From Azotobacter paspali (GTDB lineage: Bacteria; Pseudomonadota; Gammaproteobacteria; Pseudomonadales; Pseudomonadaceae): a stretch of DNA of 64,000 nt. The translations under genes were made by a program, and so were the position numbers. The first letter of the stretch is position 1, and each line of letters opens with the position of its first letter. The notes below the pieces were generated by a model that saw only the letters and a program-made list of their open reading frames with translations, was not told the origin of the DNA and did not search any database. The stretch is taken from the NCBI RefSeq assembly GCF_042434745.1, contig NZ_JBHLSS010000003.1, one strand, 5' to 3'. Shown piece by piece: positions 7,555 to 15,620 of the stretch.

Positions 7555-7569
7555 GTTTTCCTCCTTACT

Positions 7570-8196
7570 TCAGGCCCGGTTCGCCGGGGCGTAGCGGCTG
7601 ACCTCGATGCCGTTACCGACCGGCAGCAGCACGCTGTCGATCCCTGGCTTGGCGCGGATGGCGCGACCGTAGGCGTGCGCACCCTCGCTGACCGGCCGCA
7701 GCATGTTGTCCGCGACCAGGATCGCGCCGGGGTTGAGTTTCGGGTAAAAGGCCTCCAGGCACGGCACATAAAGTTCCTTCCACAGATCCACGAAGACGAA
7801 GTCCAACTTGTCCGGGAGTTCCTCGATCATTCGCACGGCGTCGCCGACCCTGAAGTCGATCCAGTCCGCCAGCCCCGCGCGCTCCGCCATTTCACGCGCA
7901 TGGGCCGACTTGTAGGCATGCAGCTCCATGGTCACGAGCCGCCCGCCGCTGGCACGCGCGGCTTCCGCCAGCCAGATGCCGGAGTAGCCGAACGAGGTGC
8001 CGAGTTCGAGGATGGTCGGTGTGCCGAGGCTCCTGGCCAGGATGTTGAGCAACTGCCCGGTCTCCGGCCCGATCGCGTACATGTGCAGGTCCTGGCCGCC
8101 GTCCCGCCCGCCGGGCGGTTCCTGCCAAGGCGCACTGCGTTCCTCGCGAATTCGCGCGTGATAAAGCTCCAGAACCTCGGTGACTTTCGCATCCAT
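7570..8196 (-). CDS. Class I SAM-dependent O-methyltransferase (caffeoyl-CoA OMT type)
   Basis: A 208-residue methyltransferase of the small-molecule O-methyltransferase family 3. The SAM-binding motif I is ILELGTSFGYSGIWLAEA (about residues 64-81), followed by the acidic motif LVTMELHAYK and the catalytic-region FVFVDLWKELYVPCLEAFYPKL. The ending GNGIEVSRYAP is typical. Family members methylate catechol hydroxyls in a metal-dependent way; the natural substrate here is unknown. GAGGAA precedes the ATG. It lies 24 bp downstream of a medium-chain oxidoreductase gene, so the two likely form one transcript driven from the dyad at about 9500. Confidence 0.85.
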   Translation of the reverse strand: MDAKVTEVLELYHARIREERSAPWQEPPGGRDGGQDLHMYAIGPETGQLLNILARSLGTPTILELGTSFGYSGIWLAEAARASGGRLVTMELHAYKSAHAREMAERAGLADWIDFRVGDAVRMIEELPDKLDFVFVDLWKELYVPCLEAFYPKLNPGAILVADNMLRPVSEGAHAYGRAIRAKPGIDSVLLPVGNGIEVSRYAPANRA

Positions 8197-8220
8197 GGGT
8201 ATTTCCTCGGTCGGTCATGG

Positions 8221-9216
8221 TTATCGCACACGCACCAGCGGCTTGCCGGAAAACCGCCGGTGGCGCAACTCTTCCAGCAATTGCGCCAACTCGCCGAAGT
8301 CGCGCGCCAGACGCGTCTCCGGCTGCAGGCGTCGCTCGGCCAGTTCGCCCAGCATCCGTTCGCCTGCGGCGGTCAGGCATGCCCAGGCGGCGTCGTCACC
8401 AAAGACGTGTAGAGCGCCGAGGGCTACCTCATGCAGCGACAGGGCGCGCCCGAAGGGCTCGCAGGGCCAGTGCGGCACGCGCCCCTGGATACAGACCAGG
8501 TGCCCGTTGGCCAGCAGCGCCGGTGCCAAGCGTTCGGCATGATCTTCATTGACACTGTCGATGACCGCGAAGAAGCGTCCGTTATCCGGCGCCCAGCGCT
8601 GTCCCGTCGCTAGCGGCCCGGCAATGCAATCCTGTGCGCCCAGGGTTCGCAGCCGTTCCCAGTGCCGCGGGTGGCTCATCGTGGTGACGGCGAACCCGCG
8701 TGCGCTGGCCAGTTGCACGAGATAGTGGCCCACGGCGCCGCCCGCGCCGCCGATCAGGATCGGCTGGCCCGGCTGCACGGGCAGCTTCTCGATTGTCAGC
8801 CATGCGGTCAGCGCCGGGCATGGGAAGCTGGCGGCGACTTCGAAGTCCAGCGCGTCGGGCAGGCGCATCAGTGCCCGTGCGGCCACCGGCGTATACTCGG
8901 CGAAGCTGCCAGGACGCTGCAGGCTGGTGTGGTAGGCCACGCGCTGCCCCAGCCACTGCTGCGCCACGCCAGCCCCAACGGCCACCACCACACCGGCGCC
9001 GTCGACACCTGGTACATGGCCGGGTCGCCAGTTCACCAGCGCGCCGCCGAGTACCTTCCAGTCGACCGGATTCAGCCCGATCGTCGCGTTGCGCACCAAT
9101 GCCTGTCCGGCTTCGAGCGGTGGCCTTGCCAGCCGTTCCAGTTTCAGATCCAGGGGAGCGGCGCTGCCGCGCCAGACCCAGGCCCGGTAGTCCGTGGGCA
9201 GAGATTCGTCTTGCAT
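8221..9216 (-). CDS. Medium-chain NAD(P)H-dependent oxidoreductase (quinone oxidoreductase-like)
   Basis: A 331-residue zinc-independent MDR protein. The N-terminal GroES-like domain contains IGLNPVDWKVLGG and VPGVDGAGVVVAVGAGV. The Rossmann domain has PILIGGAGGAVGHYLVQLA (NAD(P)H-binding AxxGGxG-type turn, about residue 150). There are no structural-zinc cysteines, fitting the quinone reductase/enoyl reductase branch. I start at ATG 9216 (MQDESLPTDY); extending upstream would add arginine- and proline-rich sequence unlike the family. It heads a probable two-gene unit with the O-methyltransferase. Confidence 0.85.
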   Translation of the reverse strand: MQDESLPTDYRAWVWRGSAAPLDLKLERLARPPLEAGQALVRNATIGLNPVDWKVLGGALVNWRPGHVPGVDGAGVVVAVGAGVAQQWLGQRVAYHTSLQRPGSFAEYTPVAARALMRLPDALDFEVAASFPCPALTAWLTIEKLPVQPGQPILIGGAGGAVGHYLVQLASARGFAVTTMSHPRHWERLRTLGAQDCIAGPLATGQRWAPDNGRFFAVIDSVNEDHAERLAPALLANGHLVCIQGRVPHWPCEPFGRALSLHEVALGALHVFGDDAAWACLTAAGERMLGELAERRLQPETRLARDFGELAQLLEELRHRRFSGKPLVRVR

Positions 9217-9661
9217 GTCTTCTTTCGTCCCCAGTGCTGGCCGGCAGATGTGTCCACTCGATCGCTGGCTGGCTCCGGCCGGAGGAAGCGGCGTGTGGTT
9301 GTAGCGCTTCGGGATATTTCCGAACGGACCCTCGTCGGGCTTGGCCCGTGGAGCCGGCGTGGAACTCGACGGCGCCGCCCGGACCGCTCGGCGGCCGGCC
9401 AATGGAAAAACGCCGCGAGGAGGGCATGACGCGAACCTCGTATTGGATCGGACCGGTCAAGGCTACGCCGGCGTGACGAATATTTGATCTAATGGCGCAT
9501 TATCGAATCGATAAAAATTCCTTATGCTCAATCCCTCGCCCGACACATAGTCCGGCGAGACGTTGTCGGCGGCGGCTTCAACGCCTTTGTGGACTTCGCG
9601 GGGCGGGGGCCACCGCAAGGCCACATGGGCGGGGAGGTCGTCATGCGCTGAAAGCGCCGAC
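9217..9661. other. Intergenic stretch without a recognisable gene
   Basis: About 445 bp between the oxidoreductase start and the binding-protein stop. Apart from the TATCGAATCGATA dyad near 9507 I see no gene with a plausible start and family signature on either strand. Confidence 0.4.
9501..9513 (-). promoter_or_regulatory. LysR-type dyad TATCGAATCGATA
   Basis: A 13-bp perfect dyad with the T-N11-A shape of LysR-family boxes, AT-rich and about 285 bp before the oxidoreductase start. LysR genes are often divergent from such oxidoreductases, but no LysR gene is present here, so the assignment rests on the motif alone. Confidence 0.35.
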
Positions 9662-10684
9662 TCAGGGGCGCGCGGGGGCCTGCGGCGATGCTCTGGGCAA
9701 GTGGATGGCATAGTGATCGATGAGCACCTCCCTGGCGATGGGCTCGCCCCGCGCCAGACGCTTCAGCATCCAGTAACTCTGCCGGCCGGTCTCGCGGCCC
9801 TCCATGCCAAGATAGGCCTGAGCTAGACCGTCGTCGAGCAGTGCTCGCTGGTCTGCATCTGGCTCGTTCGTCGCGATGACGATGGTCGGAGCGCTTCCTC
9901 TCGCTACGAGTTCGGCGAGCAGTGGGCCAAGTCTTTGACGATAGGTCCGTGGCTCGTGGATTGGCCAACTGCCAGTGCTGATGATGGCATCGATCTGGCT
10001 GGCATGCAGCAGAGCGGCCAATTGAAGTACGACATTTTCCAGGTTCTCGGCGCGGTAGAGCGGGCAACGGTTCGGTTCGCTCCAGCCGTTTTCTCCGTTC
10101 AGGCGACCGCTTCCGCCATCGCTGACCTGGGTGCCGCGCAACTGTTGGCGAATGCCCTGGATACGCTTTTGATGATTGGCCTGCTGGGGGCTGTCGGTCA
10201 GGATGCACAACTTGCCGCCCTGTGGTCTGAAGCGCTGGAGCAGCATGGCCAATTGATGGCCGAAGGCCAGGTTGTCGAGCCCGACGTGGCCCTTGCGCAG
10301 GTGTTGCTCCACGGGTTCCAGATCCGAGTCGAAGGTGATCAGCGGCGTTTTGCCCAACCGTTGCAAGGCGTGGGTGGCCAGCCATTTCGAATGGGTCACC
10401 GACAGGGCAATACCGTCCAGATGCCTTGCGAGGGCCTGTTCCAGGGCCTGATTCTGCTGGCGGAAGTGTATGGGGCCTTGGGAGCCCAGCAGCAGGCAAG
10501 TGTCGCCTTGAGTCCGGGCGGCCTCGGCGCAACCTTCGCCTGCCTGGATGAAGAAGCGATGGTCGACCCGTTTGGCGATCAGTGCAAACTGCAGGGGTTC
10601 GGCGCTGCCAAGGGGGGCTAAGAGCAGCCCGGAAAGCAAGCCGGCGGCATGGCAAAGAAAGTGAAACGATAGCCATCTTTTCAA
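9662..10684 (-). CDS. Orphan periplasmic sugar-type substrate-binding protein
   Basis: A 340-residue protein of the type I periplasmic binding fold (RbsB/LacI-like). Residues 1-28 are a signal peptide (MKRWLSFHFLCHAAG... ending GSAEP). The mature part has the family landmarks LDGIALSVTHSKWL, PLITFDSDLEPVEQHLRKGHVGLDN and a C-terminal lobe with IVIATNEPDADQRALLDDG. The start appears to be TTG at 10684, with AAGGA upstream and the signal peptide beginning exactly there. No ABC permease or ATPase gene is adjacent, so it may feed a sensor or a transporter elsewhere. Ligand unknown. Confidence 0.8.
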   Translation of the reverse strand: MKRWLSFHFLCHAAGLLSGLLLAPLGSAEPLQFALIAKRVDHRFFIQAGEGCAEAARTQGDTCLLLGSQGPIHFRQQNQALEQALARHLDGIALSVTHSKWLATHALQRLGKTPLITFDSDLEPVEQHLRKGHVGLDNLAFGHQLAMLLQRFRPQGGKLCILTDSPQQANHQKRIQGIRQQLRGTQVSDGGSGRLNGENGWSEPNRCPLYRAENLENVVLQLAALLHASQIDAIISTGSWPIHEPRTYRQRLGPLLAELVARGSAPTIVIATNEPDADQRALLDDGLAQAYLGMEGRETGRQSYWMLKRLARGEPIAREVLIDHYAIHLPRASPQAPARP

Positions 10685-10806
10685 AGCACATCCTTCAGGC
10701 TTCGTTGTTCGAACGGCATGCGCTCGACCTGGCGGCCCTGACCCAGTGGCATTGGAGACTGGCTGGCGACCGGAAAACCTATTGAAGTTGAAGGTCCGCC
10801 GTCCAT
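10681..10806 (-). CDS. Possible 41-residue ORF overlapping the binding-protein start
   Basis: A frame opening with ATG at 10806 (MDGGPSTSIGF...) ends ...RSLKDVL with TGA that overlaps the TTG start of the binding protein (TTGA). It has no clear ribosome-binding site. It could be the tail of a lost upstream gene or a coupling leader. Low confidence. Confidence 0.25.
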   Translation of the reverse strand: MDGGPSTSIGFPVASQSPMPLGQGRQVERMPFEQRSLKDVL

Positions 10807-11229
10807 CAAGCTAAGCGCTCATGAGTACTCCGGAAAATGGTCTGGGCTTGGCGATGCTCTGAGCTTTTTTGCACCGTCAAGTGGCAGGATGCACTGCCAT
10901 GACGCATTTTAACGGTGTTTGGAGGCGGCTAGGCCAGTGTGACGAAGCAGACCGCCGATGTGCTGTTTTCTCCGGCCACTCTACTGTTGTCCGGTAAGCC
11001 GTGACGCGGAGTTTCCGAGCGTTTTCCTTGGTTTCGTTCCTTTTCCGCCTACAAGCGCTCCATGATCGTCGGACAGGAGTCCACCTGGAAAAGCCCAAGA
11101 CTGCGACGGGGCGGCACAGGCAGTGCATATTCCCCTACCACCCGGCGTTTTGTTGCCATGGATCAAGGCAACAGGGCTACAGGTGATCTAACTTGTTGAG
11201 CATAGTATGTGAGCAAACACAAGCAGGGG
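10807..11229. other. Intergenic stretch, no recognisable gene
   Basis: About 420 bp. It should contain promoters for the binding-protein gene (leftward) and the small exported protein (rightward). The short frames here have no family signature. I see no tRNA or IS end. Confidence 0.35.
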
Positions 11230-11538
11230 ATGGCAAGAATGAAACTAGCAGTCGCTCGAAGCCTGTTTTTTGTCGGTTCCTTGGCCGTTGCTTCCCTGGC
11301 CGTGGGAGCTTGGCACGAACCCGCGCCTGGCGTGATCAGCGCCAGTAGCGATCTCGATCATTGCCCACTCCCCCCCCAATGCCAGGGGGGCTTCCGCACA
11401 GATCCGACCGGATCAGAATCTGATGCTGCTTCTCTTCGGCTTGTCGCAGGGCCTGAAAGGATCCAACTGATCCAACCGTACGCCGCGCGTACTTTTTCCG
11501 CGTTACCGGCAGCTGGCTATCAGCAGGAGGCCAGCTGA
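11230..11538 (+). CDS. Small exported hypothetical protein
   Basis: A 102-residue frame beginning MARMKLAVARSLFFVGSLAV with a plausible cleavable signal peptide ending near VGAWHEP. The rest is of low complexity for a folded domain, includes two Cys (DHC, PQC) and matches no family I know. AGGGG precedes ATG 11230; a GTG at 11209 is an alternative start. It neighbours only decayed DNA, so it may itself be a remnant. Confidence 0.35.
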   Translation: MARMKLAVARSLFFVGSLAVASLAVGAWHEPAPGVISASSDLDHCPLPPQCQGGFRTDPTGSESDAASLRLVAGPERIQLIQPYAARTFSALPAAGYQQEAS

Positions 11539-11798
11539 CCGCGCGATGATGCAGTGCCACGGGAACCTGCATTGCTATTCGGTTTTCATACTGGCTTGTA
11601 TGGCTAGCGAACTCAAGGCTTTTTATCCGAAAGTCTAAGTGAGTTTTCTCTTGCTCCATGAAGGCTGGCTCTGGCCATTTGCCTGATCTCTTTTTTCCAT
11701 ATCGCTATTGCTATGGGCCGTGTCGTTCAGCATGGGACAATGCTTCGGCTTTGGCTGTACTGCGGTCGGCGGCAAAAGTGCCGGCCGCGTTGCATCGA

Positions 11799-12399
11799 TC
11801 AGAGTCCTTTCGGCAGACGCAGGCCTTCGTCTTCTATCGCGTTGGGAACGGCAGATTCGCTTGCCGCTCGATCTTGTGTGATGGTCGTTGCGGGGCAGCG
11901 ATAGCGTTGTCGAATATCCAACTGCTGGTCCGCCGTTCTGCAGGGCTCCTTGGTTGCCAAGGCAGCCAGATAGGCGGGCGATAGCCGGACAAGGTTGCTC
12001 TTGTCGAGCCGGTTGCCATTGCCGCCGTTGCCGTTACCGCCATCTCCACCGTCGTCGTTTCCATCGCTTCCCATGCCGCTGTCGCCATTGTCCATAGCGG
12101 CAAGGATGGAGCCGTTGGCGGTTCGGTGGGTCACTTCGTAATTGTTTCCGCCGTTGCTATGTCGATGGCCACCTCGTCGACCTGCAGGGTGCGTTCGCCA
12201 GCTTCGGCCGAATCGTATCGCTGAGTCGCCGTGAGCGTATCGCTGGTGGCGAGGCCGGCGACTCCGACCGTGCCGCTGGAAGCGACGGTGCCATCATAAG
12301 TCTTGCTGTCCGGACTGGCGCTCAGGATCAGTCGAGCCCTGTCGATGGTCAAGGTGCTAGGGAGGTAGCCGATGCCGTAACCGAGCTGAATGGTGTTGG
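11799..12399 (-). pseudogene. Filamentous haemagglutinin-like exoprotein (TpsA), C-terminal remnant
   Basis: The minus strand encodes an MBG/YDG-type repeat typical of large two-partner-secreted adhesins: LTIDRARLILSASPDSKTYDG and SDTLTATQRYDSAEAGERTL. The expected continuation SNGGNNYEVTHRTANGSI is in a different frame, so there is a frameshift near 12170. A Gly/Asn/Asp-rich linker and the tail LVRLSPAYLAALATKE follow, stopping at 11799. The IS5 fragment at 12408-12924 separates this piece from the upstream part. Such proteins are exported through a TpsB pore and mediate adhesion or competition; this copy is dead. Confidence 0.75.
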
Positions 12400-12407
12400 C
12401 TTGGAGT

Positions 12408-12924
12408 CGGTCAACCTGGACAGCACCCTCGTCAAGGTACATCCCGATGGTACGGGCGCATGAAAAAACGCTGCCCAATCCATCGGGCGCTCCCGAGGGG
12501 GCTGGACCACCAACGTTCATTTGGCTGCCGCGGATGATCGCCGCGTTCTCGCCTTCTCCCTGACCCCTGGGCACAAGCCGGGGATGGCCCTGCCGGTCGG
12601 GCACCGATGCGCACGCTGGCGCGACCCGAAGGGCATTGCCACCTGATCATGGACTGTGCCTATCAGGGAGACGACACGCGGCACTTGGCCCTGGAGTTGG
12701 GCTTCGATCTTGTCGTGCCGCCCAATCCCCAACGGCTGCAGCCATGGGAATAGGATCGGCAGGTCTACAAGAAGCGCAATCAGGTCGAACGCTTGTTGCG
12801 TCGATTGAAGGGCTTTCGCGGAGTGTTCAGTCGGTTCGACAAGCTCGACCCGATGTTTGTCGCCTTCATCCACTTGGCTCTCATCGCGGATGCCCTAGGT
12901 TAGTTTTAATAGGCCCTAGTCCGT
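12408..12924 (+). mobile_element. IS5-family transposase fragment with an amber codon
   Basis: Plus-strand IS5-type DDE transposase: SVNLDSTLVKVHPDGTGA, then SIGRSRGGWTTNVHLAAADD, AFSLTPGHKPGMALP, LIMDCAYQGDD, LGFDLVVPPNPQRLQPWE, then a TAG (12751-12753), then DRQVYKKRNQVERLLRRLKG and FIHLALIADALG. A TGA also interrupts the frame near 12463. The N-terminal third is missing. It ends near GGCCTAT-type terminal sequence followed by CTAG (12921-12932 region). It sits inside the haemagglutinin pseudogene. Confidence 0.8.
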
Positions 12925-13245
12925 CGAAGATGCCGGTGAAGGGGGGCGCCGTTGCCGATCGGCTCGAAGCCGGCGCCTCCGTTCTAGGTACCGGTATCGC
13001 TGGCGGCGATGTCGTTGCCCAATGCGTAGCGGCCGCTCGGATCGTCGCTGGCGATGTCTTGCAGAGCAGCGAGATCCTGGATCAGGGTGTAGAGGTCGCC
13101 GTTCGCGGAGAAGCGGGCGCCGCTGCCTGAAAGGGTGATGCTGGCGTCGTTGAACAGGCGGTAGCCGGCGTTGCCGCTGGGATTCAGCGTCAAGCCCGCG
13201 CCGTTGCCGGTGGCGTCGATATCGGCATGGATATCGATGCCGTTG
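12925..13245 (-). pseudogene. Filamentous haemagglutinin-like exoprotein (TpsA), internal remnant with GLUG motif
   Basis: Upstream part of the same TpsA gene as 11799-12399. It reads LTLNPSGNAGYRLFNDASIT, LYTLIQDLAALQDIASDDP, RYALGNDIAASDTGT, then TAG (where Trp is expected), then NGGAGFEPIGNGAPPFTGIF, a GLUG-like segment. Its 5' side joins directly to the TpsB pseudogene at about 13245, so the secretion domain and most of the stalk are gone. Confidence 0.7.
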
Positions 13246-14333
13246 TGCGCGTGAAGGTGGAGAACTGCCAGGCCGGGGTCAGGGCGTACCGCAGCTCGAT
13301 GTTGGCCAGCCAGCCATGGTCGCCGGTGGCTTCGCCCTGCGGATAGGCGTGCACGCCATAGGGGCCGCCGAGCCAGAATTTTTCCGCGGAGTCGAGGTTG
13401 CCATCGCTGAGCTGGGCTTGCAGGTGGATATAGAAGCTGAGGCCTTCGGTCAGGCGTTGCAGGCGCAGGATAGCCGGGTTCCACTTGTTGAAGCTGCCCT
13501 GGGTGCGGGCGGTGGCCGCATCCAGCCGCTGTCGATGTTCAGGTCGCCGTGGTGTAGGTCAGGGCGAAACCGTCAGCAGGTCGCCTAGACCCAGCGGACT
13601 ATTCAGGTTGAGAGTGAGGCCCAGGCGATTCTGGCCCATGAAGCGATTGCCATGGTTGTCCGCATCGAGGGAGTCGCTCAGCAACGGGGCCGGGTGGGTC
13701 TCGACGATCAGGTCGGTGGTGCCGACGCTGGCGCCGGGACGCAGGGTGGACCTGACCTCGACGCCGGGGGGGGGGCCTGCAAAGCAGCAGGCTGCGCTCG
13801 AGCGCCTTGCCCTCGACCGCGGCTCTGCTTTCCAAGGGAGAGAGCGGTCGCGTGAGGACAAGATCGCCGACGCGCGAGCCGTTCTGCAGGCGGATCTGGC
13901 GGTAACGGCCTTCGAGCAGGGCGATCTCGAAGATGCCCCGGTCGATCTCCTGGGGGGGCAGGTAGGCGTGGGCGAGCGGATAACCGCGCTGGCGATAGTG
14001 GTTGGAGAGACGCCAGGCGGCCTGTTGCAACTCGGCAAGACCGAGATCGCGGCCTTTCAAGTCATCGAGCAGGGGCAGGAGTTCGCTGCTCAAAATGGCC
14101 TGGTTGCCACTGAGGCGAAATCCCTTGACCGACAGTTTCGGGCCGCCGGCGGTCACCTGCTCGTTGCCGCTTTCCGGCAGGGTCAGGTCGAGGCGCTGGG
14201 GCGTGAGGATAGACAGTGGCGTGGACTCTATGTCCTGGACCAGGCGGCCCGCATCGGAAACTATGGCCGCGAGGACGCTACAGACAGGCAGGTAAGTGCA
14301 CAGGGCGAACAGAGGCCGCAGCGGATAGCACAT
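13235..14333 (-). pseudogene. TpsB outer-membrane transporter (ShlB/FhaC/HecB type), degraded
   Basis: The minus strand begins with a hydrophobic N-terminus and POTRA-like sequence (LSVKGFRLSGNQAILSSELL, WRLSNHYRQRGYPLAHAYLP, IFEIALLEGRYRQIRLQN). The frame shifts in a G-run near 13770, after which GASVGTTDLIVETHPAPLLS and NRFMGQNRLGLTLNLNSPLG continue. Another break near 13560 leads to FYIHLQAQLSDGNLDSAEKF, WLGGPYGVHAYPQGEATGDH and GWLANIELRYALTPAWQF. The central barrel strands and the last ~60 residues are missing, and the 3' end fuses to the TpsA remnant. In two-partner secretion TpsB exports TpsA; neither partner here can function. Confidence 0.8.
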
Positions 14334-14517
14334 CGCTTGGATTCCTTTCCAAGAAGCTGGAGCATCCGGCCGACCTTCGGGAAGAGCTGGATACGACTTG
14401 CTTCAATCCTTGAAGGTGGTGATTGCCCGGCCTGGGCTCTGTCAGCTTAAGAGCCCGCAGGCGACCGATCAAGGCGAGGTCGTCGGCATCGGACGGCCAA
14501 TGTGCCGGCCGGTGGGT

Positions 14518-15612
14518 TCAGGCCATGCGCAGATGGTTGTCCCAGAGGCCAGTGGGCAGTTCCAAGTGGCGGGTTTCAATCCGGGAGGCGCGGCAGTCGA
14601 ACAGCCGGCAGCGGCTTTGTCCGGAACTGACAACGAAACCTTCGGCGACCGCGGCGACGCCGGCGCAGTCGGCCAGCGGCGCATCGAGGCGCAGCTCGGT
14701 GCTGTCCAGATCCCAGATGAATACCCGGTTGCCCCGTGGCGCGGTCACGGCCACCAGGCGTAGGCCGTCGTGGATCGCCACGCTGGCGGTGTACTGGTTC
14801 ATCGCCAAGCGCTGGGCCTCGCCGACAGGAAAGGCCTGGAAGGGTTGGCCAGGACGCTTGATCGCCAGCAACGGCACGGCATCCTGCGGGTCGCCTTCGT
14901 ATTGCTGGCCCGAAACCACGGTACCGTCGCCGGCCACGGCCAGATGGCGCACGCTGTTCATCGGCTCGGACAACCGTTCCTTGCCGAGCAGGACGCCGTC
15001 GCGGCGCAGCAGCACCAGGCTCGGCTCCATGGCCTTGAGGTTCATCTTCTCGCGGCTGTCGGCCTCGGTGCGAATGCCGCCGTTGGCCACCACCAGCGTT
15101 TCGCCGTCGGGCATCCACAGTAGCTGGTGCGGACCTATGCCATGGCTGGCATGCTCGGCCACGCGCTGCAGGCGTTCCTTGCGCAGGCGATAGACGCCGA
15201 TAACGCCGCGGCCGGGGTCGCGGGTATCGTTCTCGGTGCTGTAGAACCACTCGCCACCGGCGTGGAACACGCCGTGTCCGTAGAAGTGCCGGTCGGCGGG
15301 GCTTGCCAATGTCTGCAACAGGCGGCCGTCGCGGGTGTCGACGAGGTAGCTCTCGCGGCTCGGCCGCCGGCCGACGAACAGCGCCAGCGGCAGGCGCGGG
15401 TGCGGTACCACGTCGTGGCAGCGCTCGTTCACCGGGGTGGCGAAGACCCGGCTACCGTCGAGCCGGTAGCCAACCGCATGGTGATAGCCTTCGGCGTCGT
15501 CGCGGGCGGAGAGCAGCAGCGACTGGCGGTCGCCGGACATCAGTCTCCAGCCGCCCAGGGTAGCAGCGACGAGCAGAACGCCGCCGCCGGCCAGCAGGTT
15601 GCGTCGTTTCAT
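14518..15612 (-). CDS. DUF1513 family exported protein
   Basis: A 364-residue protein with a signal-anchor or Tat-like N-terminus (MKRRNLLAGGGVLLVAATLG) and a beta-propeller-like body characteristic of DUF1513 (VPHPRLPLALFVGRRPSRES, GHGVFHAGGEWFYSTENDT, GIGPHQLLWMPDGETLVVANGG). It is the last gene of a four-gene minus-strand set with two imelysins and a di-haem oxidoreductase, starting 8 bp after the preceding stop. The same grouping occurs in Pseudomonas and is linked to iron by its imelysin partners. Its activity is unknown. It appears complete. Confidence 0.85.
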   Translation of the reverse strand: MKRRNLLAGGGVLLVAATLGGWRLMSGDRQSLLLSARDDAEGYHHAVGYRLDGSRVFATPVNERCHDVVPHPRLPLALFVGRRPSRESYLVDTRDGRLLQTLASPADRHFYGHGVFHAGGEWFYSTENDTRDPGRGVIGVYRLRKERLQRVAEHASHGIGPHQLLWMPDGETLVVANGGIRTEADSREKMNLKAMEPSLVLLRRDGVLLGKERLSEPMNSVRHLAVAGDGTVVSGQQYEGDPQDAVPLLAIKRPGQPFQAFPVGEAQRLAMNQYTASVAIHDGLRLVAVTAPRGNRVFIWDLDSTELRLDAPLADCAGVAAVAEGFVVSSGQSRCRLFDCRASRIETRHLELPTGLWDNHLRMA

Positions 15613-15620
15613 CGCCGTCC

